Both the position numbers and the translations under genes were made by a program. A stretch of DNA of 64,000 nucleotides from Amyelois transitella (taxonomy: Eukaryota > Arthropoda > Insecta > Lepidoptera > Pyralidae). Location of the stretch: NCBI RefSeq assembly GCF_032362555.1, contig NC_083527.1, positions 5,208,001-5,272,000 of the forward strand. The letters are read 5' to 3'. This document shows positions 12,063-21,324 of this stretch, piece after piece (position 1 is the stretch's first letter; each line of letters opens with the position of its first letter). The notes beneath the pieces are model-generated. The model was not told the origin of the DNA and did no database searches. It saw only the letters and a list, made by a program, of their open reading frames with translations.

Positions 12063-12484
12063 ATATTCAAACAGCCTTCAGTGTAAAGTTGTAATTTTAA
12101 TGAGATAAAGTAAAAAATCAAGTTTCGCAGGTGGAACTCGTCAGCTAAATAGTAAAAAGTAAAGAAAAAAGCAGAAACACTTAGTTAAGAAAAACAAAAA
12201 AAAAAGATATCCGGAACCCTGGCTCTAAAATACTATTTTAAAGTACCAGGAGTACAGACGGGAGGCGTCGACATTAGGCCAGCGGGCCAATGCGTGTGAT
12301 CGTTAAGATGCTATTGACCTCACAGCTGTTTATTGCTGTAGTGTTGTGCAAGTTTTAATAAAATAACATAAAATGAAATAAAATCGGCTGTAAAAAATTA
12401 AAATTTCAAAATAAAAAATTTACTTTTAGGGTTTTGCGTGGCACCAGGCTGTTTGTTACCGGTAACTCGTTTGGTGTACTCGAT
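12063..12484. other. Noncoding, right part of the intron-3 insertion
   Basis: No gene seen between the decayed piggyBac and the right terminal repeat. Confidence 0.4.
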
Positions 12485-13363
12485 ATGATAACCCCCTTTC
12501 CGTTACACATTGTATACAACTTATATTAATTTATTACCTATGTTATCAGGTAACAATATTTCGCTATGAGTAGTAGTACTGCAAAGTGTGGGTGTTGTCT
12601 CTTCTACAGTAACTTGATCACTTGCACTTTCACTCTCATTCATTGGTGTCCCTAAAAAGTAAAAGAAACAAATTAAGCACTTGCTCCGATCTTGTAATCT
12701 GAATTCGGAATGGATTAAATGGTCTCAAATAGATGATCGGATTCTCTTTATCATTTTAGAACTAGAAATATCAAAGTACATTATAATTGAGTTGAAACTG
12801 ACCCGATAAATAAAGTGAAGGTATTGCTGAATTGTTTAAGCGATGGTTCCTGTTTTTGTCGTTTTGCGTGAAGTGTTTATCGCAAACCATCTTCTTCTTA
12901 AAATGCTCAAAATCAGTTTCCGTTACAAGTTTTCCACCAACCAGAGTGACCCATGCCTTGAAACGATCAGGATATTTTTTTGCATCTGGAAAACGATGCA
13001 TTATTGTACCTGAAAATATTAAACAGTGATTGGTTATTATAATATCATCATTGAATAACATTTGTACATTTGACTGAAACGAGAACACAGAAACTTTTTT
13101 TTCATAAATTTTTATAAGTAACCTAACTCATCAACTAATATTGTGTGACAAAAACTAAGAAGTAAGTACCCTTTGTGCTCTGGGTTTTATTATGGTTATA
13201 ATAATGGTTATCAATCTTCTAAATTTCATAGCAGGTATAGCGTAAAAAGATAACATGTACATAGAACTTGTTTTTGGTTTGGGACAGGTAATGCACAAAT
13301 CTTGTCTAATGTGTGTTTGAACTTACCCTTGGACGAACACCCAAATGCACAGAGTCTAGGCAT

Positions 13364-13943
13364 ATTGAAATACACTAGAAAAACACTAAAAATAAATGAA
13401 AAGCGTCTTTATCGCAAACGTCCTATCGTTATTTAGTTTTAGCACTAACACAAAACCTCTCGGAAATTCTCGACGGTAAGGCGAAGGAACACTGAGGGCT
13501 CGACTTGACGCTCTTACCGGAGTTAAAAAAACGAAATAAATGAAGAATACACAAAAATACTATTGAAAAGCGCATACGCACAGAACAGTAGCCATTTTGT
13601 GAACACTTTAGGGACATCCCCCATGTTATGCTCGAGATCAACTCGATTACAGTTATAAAAAATCGATTTGTTTATTTTTTGTTTAGTCATATTCTTAGAA
13701 ATAAAACATCAAATTTATATTATTGTGATATATATATTATGTTTAAATTATTTTATTTATATTTAATACAGCAGAAAAGCAACCAAAAATTATTTTGTTT
13801 GTAAATCGATGATGAAGGAATCGAGTTTCGAAACTCAACGATTTACTGTGGGCATCCCTTTCGATACTAGTTTGGGGACAACGTCCAGAGGGCACCTCTA
13901 TCTTTCCGAAACGTCAAGTTACTATGGAGTGTCACCCCCCTGG
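13364..13943 (-). promoter_or_regulatory. P-element 5' end and presumed transposase promoter
   Basis: The stretch lies between the THAP start codon (13363) and the right end of the P element, and has no ORF of note. It includes the subterminal inverted repeat at 13863-13893 and a palindrome around 13819-13842 (ATCGAGTTTCGAAACTCAACGAT-like). No clear TATA box can be assigned. Confidence 0.45.
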
Positions 13944-15223
13944 GTGCCATCCTTCTATTGCATTATTTGTTCGGTGGCGTTCGCCATAAACCGACCAAAT
14001 TCTATGATAATCACCCTTCATCCAGTATTTATCGAAATAATCTTTAAACTTAATTATAGATTCGCAATTCTTCTTCATTTCGTTTTGAATATACGCCCAT
14101 CCTGAAACAATTTCATTTTCTGGAAGCAATGCCAAGTTGGCGCATAATGAAATTATTCTTCTGTTGCGTTTGTCTTTAGTTAAACCCAGGGTTTTTGCTT
14201 TGCGCCACAAGCTGTTCACGTAATGGTAGTAGCAACCTTTGACTGTAACATTCAATGTTTTCAACGCTTTCATTGTGCCTTCTTCGAAATCTATCGTGAC
14301 TTTAGCAGGCTTCCACTCTGGAATTTGGGACCCAATTAAATCAAATAAAAGTGAGTAAGCTTTTTTGGTCCTGTGACTCATGAAAGCGTACACCAAAGGG
14401 ATGACATTCGTGTTATTTGTATCACTGCCGATGTCTCCGTGAATTGTAAAAAGTTGCTGAAAAGGTGTCGGACATGATTTAAAGGTCCCATCCATAAAGA
14501 TGTGTTTAATTTTTTTTATAATTTCTCGGGCATCATTTGAACAAAACACTAATATTCTCATTTTTTTATGACTGTAATCAGCGAGTAAGAAATCTGAAAA
14601 AGTACTAGGAACTTCGACTTCCTCAACAGTCTTTGCATTTATTTTTTTTACGTGTGCTAACTTATTTCTCCTTCTGTAAATGCGTGACTTCATTTCACAA
14701 AATTCAGGTACACTCTTAGAAGCTAAATGCAGGCCTTGATTTTTTAATGTAATTAAAGCTCTGTTGTAGACCCTAGGAGCTGGTTCTCTTCCCGTAGCTG
14801 CTTCTTCGCAAGCATTATTTAAAATAACATTGACTGTATTTCGTGTTTCATCTGGATTACATTGACCGCAGTGGGGTTTTGATTGTAAATTATTAGTGAA
14901 GTCCTTAAACAAAAGCAATGTTTAAAAAATATAGGAATTCATGAATTATTTTGCTTGTACATTAAAACTATTACAAATAAAAATACACATACAACACCTA
15001 TAATATGTAAATATACGTACAACAATTATCATTATGTACATATAAAATAACCAAGACTTACCATATTCATTGTGACGGAACCGGTACATTTTAAACTTTT
15101 ATAATTTTTACACCGCCAAATGCTGTGGCCATTTTTGTATTTACGCATAGAATAATATTGATGTCCTTCTAATTGCAGAATCCTTCCACGACCGCTTTTT
15201 AATAATTTCACTTCTTTAGACAT
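13944..15223 (-). pseudogene. MULE transposase with FLYWCH finger, 5' two-thirds (interrupted)
   Basis: Exon 1 is 15223-15062 (54 codons, donor GTAAGT). It holds the FLYWCH zinc finger, with HQYYSMRKYKNG, IWRCKN, LKCTG and the TMNM end. Exon 2 starts at 14903 after a TTTAAG acceptor, in phase. It carries CGQC, then the MULE domain with the catalytic triad: FMDGTFKSCP (D), VTIDFEEGTM (D) and NNAIEGWH (E) right at the P-element junction 13944-13951. The C-terminus is at 1313-1071. Pairing of FLYWCH with a MULE core is well known in insects. Apart from the P insertion the frame is open, so the MULE was probably coding when it was hit. Confidence 0.85.
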
Positions 15224-15572
15224 TATTCCGAAAATATAAACAGTAAAATAAACAGGCACCACGAAATAAACATTGCTACTGCAGAGCTGAACAGCGTAAT
15301 ACTACCATTTTGCGAAACATCTACCCTCAAAATATAACAAAAATCATGTACCCTCAAAATAAGACAACAGAACTATGACCACACTCTTTCTGGGGTGGGG
15401 CATTTAGTTAAATATTTATAATACTAAACTTATTATGCACATACCTAAGTGCTATAGGCATAGATGCATTTAAGGAAATATACCAGTGGACGACTTCCGG
15501 GTGATATGACAATGATTTGTATTATGTATTTAAACTGTTTGTATTGTTTACTATTAATTTACTTGCAGTCGA
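15224..15572 (-). other. MULE 5' noncoding region
   Basis: Between the FLYWCH start and the right TIR. It contains CAAAATAT repeats around 15325-15365 and no ORF. The MULE promoter presumably lies here or in the TIR. Confidence 0.4.
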
Positions 15573-15839
15573 ATTTTGACGTTTACTATATTATAATAAT
15601 ACTTAAATAATAATTATACCTACAAAATATACCTAAAAGATTTTCATTTTATAATTACCTATACAATGTATGTATTTGTGACCAATATCTATTATATCGG
15701 TACTTAATGTTCTTGCTTCTCGATTAATAATAATAATAAGTTAACGGATCGAACTAGTGAGAACAAACATTCTCACTAGTTCGACGGTCGAACAAATGAG
15801 AAAAAAAATTCTCACTAGTTCGACGATCGAACTACTGAA
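15573..15839 (-). repeat. MULE right terminal inverted repeat
   Basis: Mirror of 368-635 (one indel). It abuts the 9-bp duplication AGAAACAGC at 15839-15847 directly, unlike the left end, which has 21 further bases. Confidence 0.92.
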
Positions 15840-15847
15840 GAAACAGC

Positions 15848-15985
15848 TGATCGATCGCTCACCATTAGCGGATTGTTTACATCTACGCGCTCGCCGCACG
15901 TAGCAACAGCACAAACTCCCTCCGCTTGAGGTATTAATGATACTTCGGTTACGCTCACCTGCGCCTCCGCCATCATTGTACATCG
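15848..15985 (-). CDS. Repeat-family ORF, middle piece
   Basis: These 46 codons (from MMAEAQVSVTEVS through ATCGERVDVNNPL to MVSDRS) lie between the LTR retrotransposon duplication (15986-15989) and the MULE duplication. The length from the ATG at 27899 to 15848, with the LTR element removed, is 951 nt and divisible by three. The frame then runs directly into 346 and below. Confidence 0.65.
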
Positions 15986-15989
15986 CGAC

Positions 15990-16100
15990 TGTAAAGGTGG
16001 TGTGTTAGGAGACTAATTGATAGACCGAATGATGAGTTAATACTGAATTATATTTCATACAAATCACTTATAAATAGGGTTACATTGTCTTACCTCTACA
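15990..16100 (-). repeat. 3' LTR
   Basis: 111 bp, equal base for base to 26976-27086 on my reading. The adjacent purine-rich tract on the coding strand (GCGAGGGAGA at 16101-16110) is the likely second-strand primer. Confidence 0.93.
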
Positions 16101-16110
16101 TCTCCCTCGC

Positions 16111-16262
16111 AGGAGAAATTAAAATAAAATACAGTTTTATTTTTATTTTATCGAAATATGAATTAATAGAAGTTTACAATCCACTGTATTAAAACTACTT
16201 ATTTGTAGGTACCGTGCACGGTTTGGTACAAGAATTAAAATTAGTTAATATTAATTATTGAC

Positions 16263-16299
<37 letters not shown>

Positions 16300-16670
16300 T
16301 AATATTTTGTTATAGTTACTTATTTATTTTATTAATGGAACTCTTGTGTTGTTACAAGTGCAGGCTAAAAATAGATTAAGCTTATACGACATTACAGTAT
16401 ACAATGCAATTGCAAATATTTCTAAGTACTTGTTAAATCATATGGTTGATTTTCTATAACAAAGAAAATAAAATAAAAATGTTACTTATGTTCTTTTAAT
16501 TATAATACTAATAAAAGTATAAATGGGTAATATTTCCTTTTATTTTTACTTAAAGTTATATCTTACTACACGTACCCAATACACAAACTATGCTCTACAA
16601 TACAAGTACAGGCTAAAAATAACTTTCGCTGACCTGACACATTCTTTATACAATGCAATCACTAAGTATT
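16111..16670 (-). other. LTR element 3' noncoding region with a poly-T run
   Basis: It has a run of about 29 T at 16268-16296 (poly-A on the coding strand). An imperfect duplication pairs about 16350-16443 with 16583-16680 and shares CAGGCTAAAAATA and TACAATGCAAT. No envelope-like ORF is present. Confidence 0.6.
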
Positions 16671-17489
16671 TTATGAATCATTCTGACTGTTACTCATCTC
16701 TGTAGGCTCATGATAAAGTTTAGTTCTATTTTTATGTACTATATCTATTTTATTATTTTTTATAATTTCAACATTTGGAGGAATTTCCTTTACAACCTTA
16801 TAAGGGCCAGAATAAATACTTTGGAGTTTATTACCTGTTTCGTTCTTTAATAAAATAAGATCGTTTTCTTTATAAATAATAGAATTGCTATTTCGATCAT
16901 ATTTTTCCTTCCTTCTATTTTTACTTAATATTAAATTATCCCGCGCTTCTTTCTGAGAAGTTTGTATCCTGTATCTTAATTCTAAGGGATAGCTATCTAC
17001 ATTATACAATGGGTCTACGTAATCCTTTGTGAGGTTTGACGGTAAAACACATCTCTTACCGAATACGAGCTCAAACGGTGTAAACTTAGTCTCACTGTGA
17101 ACGGAAGTGTTGTGTGAAAAACACCAAAATGGTAACCATGTACTCCAAATCTCAGGATGTTTTTCACATTGGATACGTAGATAATTACCTAAACCCTTGT
17201 GAGTGTTTTCCAAGCTACCCAGTGTCTGATGATGATAGGCTGTTGACTGCAACTGGTCTATATTCATAAGTTTACAAACCTCTTTGAATATTGATGATAA
17301 AAACTCTGTTCCTCTATCTGTGGCTATCACCTTGGGAATGCCATACCTCAATATAAAATTATTTACGAACTTTTGAGCTATTTCCACACTACTTTTTGTT
17401 ACCATAGGATACGCTTCAACATATTTTGTTAATTCACACTGAATCGTGATTATATATGAATAATTGTTTTCATCCCTATCTATAGGTCC
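16671..17489 (-). CDS. Pol, integrase core and C-terminus (after the nested transposon)
   Basis: On the minus strand the frame enters from the nested element at 17493/17494 with GPIDRDENNYSY and continues to a stop at 16671. The rve core shows TDRGTEF (second catalytic Asp) and GSLENTHK (Glu). The first Asp (FLDTV) lies just before the insertion at 21330. The tail with LILLKNE and YKVVKE is the usual SH3-like C-terminal part. The integrase joins cDNA to the host chromosome. It is split from its N-terminal half by the 3.8-kb element. Confidence 0.9.
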   Translation of the reverse strand, partial: GPIDRDENNYSYIITIQCELTKYVEAYPMVTKSSVEIAQKFVNNFILRYGIPKVIATDRGTEFLSSIFKEVCKLMNIDQLQSTAYHHQTLGSLENTHKGLGNYLRIQCEKHPEIWSTWLPFWCFSHNTSVHSETKFTPFELVFGKRCVLPSNLTKDYVDPLYNVDSYPLELRYRIQTSQKEARDNLILSKNRRKEKYDRNSNSIIYKENDLILLKNETGNKLQSIYSGPYKVVKEIPPNVEIIKNNKIDIVHKNRTKLYHEPTEMSNSQNDS

Positions 17490-17533
17490 TACACTGCCCT
17501 GCTAAGCGCAAAAGCGGTATCTCAAAAAAAATC

Positions 17534-18457
17534 GTAAAATTGATTTTTATGCCATCGGATAGCTTTAAAAAATACGCATCTACTGGACTAAGCCATTTAG
17601 CACTATCTTGTTCAAAACGTATGAAAAAACCTTAAGAAAGATTTTTCTATCTCAGTTTTACCATATATCACTAAGGGTGTTAGAGGTATATTAATATTAC
17701 GTAGGCAACCAGCCGCAAATTTAAATATCGCTAAAATTCTTAAATAAATACACAACTTTTGCTTAGCCGATAAGCGGTAAGTAGGATGAGTAAAATCAGT
17801 AATGAGTTACCGCTATAATGCTTAGTATTTTAATGCTTGCATAATACGCAAACTGTTTTGAATTAGTGAGATACGGTTGCAATAGCAAAATTAAATTAGC
17901 CCTTATGGTTTTACTGGATAAGATCGAATTTCTAATACATTTTACAGTGATTTATCCCTGCCCTTGGCAAATTCGTTCGCAAATTCGTGTCATAACTTGT
18001 TTGTTTTTGTTGTGAAGAGGTCATGATATTTGTGCAAAATTGAGAAAAAAACTGTAAATTAAGGTGCTTAATGGGGTCACTTCATACATTGACATTCAGG
18101 TAAGTCCTATTAAATATTATTTTAGCATTTTGTAACCATAATCATTGCAAAATTAGAAATTTTGTGTTAAACTTTCTTGCGGTTGGCGTGCGCGCCCTCG
18201 TACGCATTCGTACTTAGCAAAATTGACCTTGATCTACCAGAACATAAAGTAAATTATTTTTAATCATATTTTCCCAGCCATACGGTTATTGTTGTTCCGA
18301 TGATAATAAGTTGATTTGCACTTTACATTACGTAAGTGCAATATTTTAATTTATTTCCCAAATATATAATTTGTATTATGTTTGTTAAAGATAACTAAAC
18401 GTTTTTGATGAATAAAATAATTCAGTTATACTTATTAAATATTGTTACAGATAAACC
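17534..18457 (+). other. 5' noncoding region of the TACA transposon
   Basis: It holds subterminal AGCGGTA motifs and a plausible 5' UTR or promoter before the ATG at 18458. A possible 5' splice site and upstream intron cannot be excluded, since a TTGTTACAG acceptor-like string lies directly before the start (about 18443-18451). Confidence 0.45.
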
Positions 18458-20890
18458 ATGTCGCAAAGAAATACGAAAATGATGATGCTTTTAGCACAAA
18501 AAAATAAGGCGTTGAGGGAAAAGTTTAAGGAATCCAAACAATTACAACGTAATATTAAAACGATCGATCCCGACTTTTTTCCTACTAGTGATTCAGATGA
18601 TGATCCCGCATTTTCAAGATTCAACAGTGCTGATCAATTACTAGCTCCGATTCTTCCTTCCTCAAATGGTTTCGACTTTGAAGATTCACATTTTTTATCG
18701 GGTCCGTGTACATCAAACGTTGATTATTTCGCTATGCATCAGGATGATCAAAACACAGAAATCGGGAATAACAACAAATCCCCTAACTCGTTGATCACAT
18801 TGACAACTGTGCCAATTATTGAACATAATGATTTAAGTGACATATCATCGCCAGGCTTTTGTTTTAATACACACAACATACACAATGTTTTTAATTGCGG
18901 TAATCCAGAACCTTTGATCACAGATACTATTGAAGATCAACAAAGATCCTGTATTTTTCAAGATGATACAGAAAAAATATTGATAACTGCTTCCGATAAT
19001 ACTATTTGCACTTCTGAATCTCTTAGGAATAATTCAAATGTGATAAGTGTTCAATACGAAAAATCTGTTGAGAATTCATCTCAAGGACACGAAGTGACAC
19101 CAAATGATAATCTTAGGGACACCGAGAATCTGACACAAAACGAGATAGCTGATGGAAATACACATAATCTTACAACTTATACTAAGGCCGGTACAATTAG
19201 GAAAAGAAAAAAACACGACCAACCTCTCAAAGTCAGAAATGAAGTGAAAAAAAGTGAGATTAGAGAGAAACATAACGTTAAACCACCCTGTCCTGCTTCA
19301 TGCAAAAAGCAGTGTATCCAAAATATATCGGAAGAGCAGCGAAAAATTATAAATGAGAGCTTCTGGAGTTTGAATGACAAAGAGAGGAAGGCTTATATGC
19401 TGCATCACACCTCAGCTAAATCTGTGAAACAAAGAACAGTAACAAGATTTGAATCAGAGGAGTACAGAAAAAAAGTAAGCTACAGTTATTCACTTAAGGA
19501 CGTGCTCGGTACAAAGTATGGAGTATGTAAAACCTTCTTTTTGACAACTTTGGGCTACAAATCATCTAATGACAAACCTTTACATACGGCTTTGGCCAAT
19601 TCTAACGACACGGTTGCACCACCAGTAGACAAAAGACTGGGAGCTACTCCTCACAATAAAATTGAATCTACTCCTATTAAGGAACATATAATGAGCTTTG
19701 AGCCGAGTATATCTCATGACAGGCGTGAACACGCTCCCAATCGCTTATACTTACCCAGTGATTTGACAATCAGTGCGATGCATAAAGACTTTTTAGAAAA
19801 AAATCCGTCTTGCAAAGTATCTTACGATAAATATCGAGAAGTAGTCGCAGAATTAAATATTTCTTTTGTAAAGCTTGGCCACGAAGAGTGTGAGGACTGT
19901 GAAGAGTTCCGTTTACACGATGATACACATACCAAAGAAAACCTTAAAGAAGACTGTCTAGGTTGCACGAAGTGGAAAAGTCATAACAAACGGGCATACA
20001 TGTCCAGAGAGCAGTATAAATTAGACAGTGAGCTAAATGAAACTGATACTGTTGTATATTCTGCTGATTTACAAAAAGTTATCATGCTGCCCAGGATAGA
20101 CATGTTCAAAACTGCTATTTTTACTCATAGGATAGTGGTTTACAACGAAAGTTTCGTGCCAACTGGTCAAGGCCGAAAAGATTTGAGTGTTTTTCCTGTA
20201 CTATGGTATGAAGGGTTGTTTGGACGTTCCAAAGCCGAAATTATAAGTGCATACTATCAATTTTTTATTTTTCATCGGGATAAAAAAAATATCATACTAT
20301 GGGTTGATAATTGTTCCTCCCAGAACAAAAACTGGACGTTTTTTTCTTTCTTAATTTATATTATAAATTCTAAGGATATCAACGCCGACAAGATTGTCAT
20401 CAAATATTTTGAATCCGGCCACACCTTTATGTCAGCTGATAGTTTCCATCATAGGGTAGAGCTGTCCATAAAACGCATGAAAAACAAAATTTATGATTTC
20501 GCAGATTTTTCTCAGGCAGTTAGCACTGCAGGAAAAAATGTAAAACTTAAAGAGATGAACATGCAAGACTTTTATGACTGGGATGATTATACCACACAAT
20601 ATGCACTGTCTCGAATTAAACCGCGTCCATATGTCAGCGAAATGGTTGAAGTTGAAGTTAAAAGAGGCAGTTTTGATATCACCTACAAAACAGGATTCGA
20701 TCAAAATGCAATTACTGCTAGCATTATAGGAAAAAAAATTTTAAAAAGTCATGTCTTGCCTCCACCAAAAAAGAAAACTGCTCCGGAAGGAATTTCAAGA
20801 AACAAAAAAGAAAATATTTTGAAATCTTTTCAAAATATAATACCACAAAATAGAATGTCCTTTTGGAGAGAACTCCCTACTTTTGACTAA
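18458..20890 (+). CDS. Putative DDE transposase, 810 aa (Sola-like, family uncertain)
   Basis: Intact ORF. The N-terminus (about 1-50) is basic, and a long acidic/Asn-rich region follows to about 240. Cysteine clusters come next: CPASCKKQC near residue 275, and CEDCEEF with CLGC near 485-510. The probable catalytic core has VYSADLQKV (about 530), LWVDNCSSQNKNW (about 615) and YFESGHTFMSADSFHHRVE (about 650), a D..D..E/D arrangement. Related proteins with a VDN/SDGC..QN and GHT..ADS..H pattern are frequent in insects as unnamed ORFs as I recall, and I believe they are transposases. It would act on the inverted ends at 17494 and 21320. No lesion is visible. Confidence 0.75.
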   Translation: MSQRNTKMMMLLAQKNKALREKFKESKQLQRNIKTIDPDFFPTSDSDDDPAFSRFNSADQLLAPILPSSNGFDFEDSHFLSGPCTSNVDYFAMHQDDQNTEIGNNNKSPNSLITLTTVPIIEHNDLSDISSPGFCFNTHNIHNVFNCGNPEPLITDTIEDQQRSCIFQDDTEKILITASDNTICTSESLRNNSNVISVQYEKSVENSSQGHEVTPNDNLRDTENLTQNEIADGNTHNLTTYTKAGTIRKRKKHDQPLKVRNEVKKSEIREKHNVKPPCPASCKKQCIQNISEEQRKIINESFWSLNDKERKAYMLHHTSAKSVKQRTVTRFESEEYRKKVSYSYSLKDVLGTKYGVCKTFFLTTLGYKSSNDKPLHTALANSNDTVAPPVDKRLGATPHNKIESTPIKEHIMSFEPSISHDRREHAPNRLYLPSDLTISAMHKDFLEKNPSCKVSYDKYREVVAELNISFVKLGHEECEDCEEFRLHDDTHTKENLKEDCLGCTKWKSHNKRAYMSREQYKLDSELNETDTVVYSADLQKVIMLPRIDMFKTAIFTHRIVVYNESFVPTGQGRKDLSVFPVLWYEGLFGRSKAEIISAYYQFFIFHRDKKNIILWVDNCSSQNKNWTFFSFLIYIINSKDINADKIVIKYFESGHTFMSADSFHHRVELSIKRMKNKIYDFADFSQAVSTAGKNVKLKEMNMQDFYDWDDYTTQYALSRIKPRPYVSEMVEVEVKRGSFDITYKTGFDQNAITASIIGKKILKSHVLPPPKKKTAPEGISRNKKENILKSFQNIIPQNRMSFWRELPTFD

Positions 20891-21287
20891 TAAAATTCCT
20901 TCCAAAAACCGTTTGTTTTTAAATATTTTTTTATGTAATTTCAAATTTTAATAATAAAAAAACGTTATATATATACTTTAATTGTTTTTTTTTTCAAATA
21001 ATACATATTTTATTCGATAGAAAATACATTCCTTTTTGTATACACACATGTTTGAGAAGAGCTAACGAAAAAGCGGTATCTCAATTTTAATTCTATAGTT
21101 TACTAAGCGGTGTAACCGTATCTCATGAATAAAGTACATTATTATACATTTTTGATAATTTAACTAATGTGATAACAAATACACCCTATATAATATATAA
21201 ATAATATTTAACAAATAAAAAAAACTATACATAAAGTATATATATAACTATTTTTACATAACTTCAATTATCTCAAAACTCGCTTTC
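20891..21287 (+). other. 3' noncoding region of the TACA transposon
   Basis: AT-rich. Several AATAAA-type strings near 20950 could serve for polyadenylation. Subterminal AGCGGTATCTCA repeats lie at about 21070 and 21112. Confidence 0.5.
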
Positions 21288-21324
21288 TTTGAGTTACCGC
21301 TTTTGCGCTTAGTTGGGCAGTACA

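Larger units (their letters stand above)
7081..12512. mobile_element. Unclassified inverted-repeat element inside P-gene intron 3
   Basis: The 28-bp ends 7081-7108 and 12485-12512 are inverted copies (core GTGTAACGGAAAGGGGG) with one mismatch, and TATA flanks both ends (7077-7080, 12513-12516). They stand close to the two ends of the intron between P exons 3 and 4, so a small intron was enlarged by a 5.4-kb insertion. The interior holds nested relics (mariner, hAT MITE, decayed piggyBac). I found no transposase that clearly belongs to these ends, so the superfamily is unknown. Confidence 0.6.
1812..13363 (-). pseudogene. P-element (THAP9-like) transposase gene, five exons, disrupted by piggyBac
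   Basis: Exons: 13363-13327, 13009-12803, 12651-12538, 7021-6932 and 6475-1812, the last split by the piggyBac 3464-5877. All borders are GT..AG and the phases agree. Without the insertion the total is 2694 nt, about 897 aa, close to human THAP9. Exons 1-2 form the THAP zinc finger (CAFGC start, later C and H ligands in VCDKHF, and AIPSLYL in the AVPTIF position). Exon 4 and early exon 5 give a coiled coil. Then come a helix-turn-helix region (RRFTIEEKVL) and the RNase H core, with acidic residues in IFDEMSL, in VCDQ beside the insertion (about 3345) and in PAENFFGN (about 2590). No other stop or frameshift was seen. The transposase would cut and paste the P element in the nucleus, but this copy cannot be made whole while piggyBac is present. 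Confidence 0.85.
1322..13943 (-). mobile_element. P-type DNA transposon, full-length but carrying two insertions
   Basis: GTGCCATC occurs at 1314-1321 and 13944-13951, an 8-bp duplication as made by P elements, and it lies inside the MULE ORF, whose frame closes over it. Subterminal inverted repeats support the ends: a roughly 30-bp block containing GCCCTCTGAACGTTGTCCCC near 1389-1418 is mirrored at 13863-13893 with few changes. The outermost bases match only loosely. The element carries a five-exon minus-strand THAP/P transposase gene. Removing the piggyBac (3464-5877) and the intron element (7081-12512) leaves about 4.8 kb. Confidence 0.8.
347..15839 (-). mobile_element. Mutator-like element (MULE) with long TIRs, hosting a P element
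   Basis: The near-perfect inverted repeats 368-635 and 15573-15839 bound the element. AGAAACAGC stands at 338-346 and again at 15839-15847, a 9-bp duplication as expected for MULEs. The flanking ORF is continuous once the element and one duplication copy are removed. The only gene belonging to this layer is a FLYWCH plus MULE-domain transposase on the minus strand (15223 to 1071), split by the P element 1322-13943. Without that insertion the element would be about 2.9 kb, a normal size. The left end carries 21 extra bases (347-367) not matched on the right. They repeat the TTCTCACTAGTTCGA unit that recurs in the TIR. Confidence 0.85.
17494..21320 (+). mobile_element. Complete 3.8-kb DNA transposon with 4-bp TACA duplication (Sola-like?)
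   Basis: TACA stands at 17490-17493 and 21321-21324. Inverted ends of about 33 bp begin CTGCCC and share CTAAGCGCAAAAGCGGTA with three mismatches. Subterminal copies of AGCGGTATCTCA or close variants lie at about 17780, 17812, 21070 and 21112. One long plus-strand ORF fills the middle. It interrupts the integrase of the LTR element, whose frame resumes over one TGTA copy. The TSD length and DDE layout suggest the Sola group, but this is a tentative placement. Confidence 0.85.

Noticed and set aside
9735..12220. Direct repeat ATATCCGGAACCC at about 9738 and 12206 as possible LTR or duplication ends
   Set aside because: Only about 13 bp match. Neighbouring bases differ and no element structure fits.
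13603..13629. Possible P-element terminus resembling the Drosophila 31-bp repeat
   Set aside because: No mirrored copy on the left, whereas 1322/13943 carry an exact 8-bp duplication in the MULE frame.
347..15839. Polinton/Maverick, because of a roughly 15-kb size and long TIRs
   Set aside because: No polymerase B, ATPase, protease or capsid genes. The size comes from the P element and its contents, and the 9-bp duplication fits a MULE.
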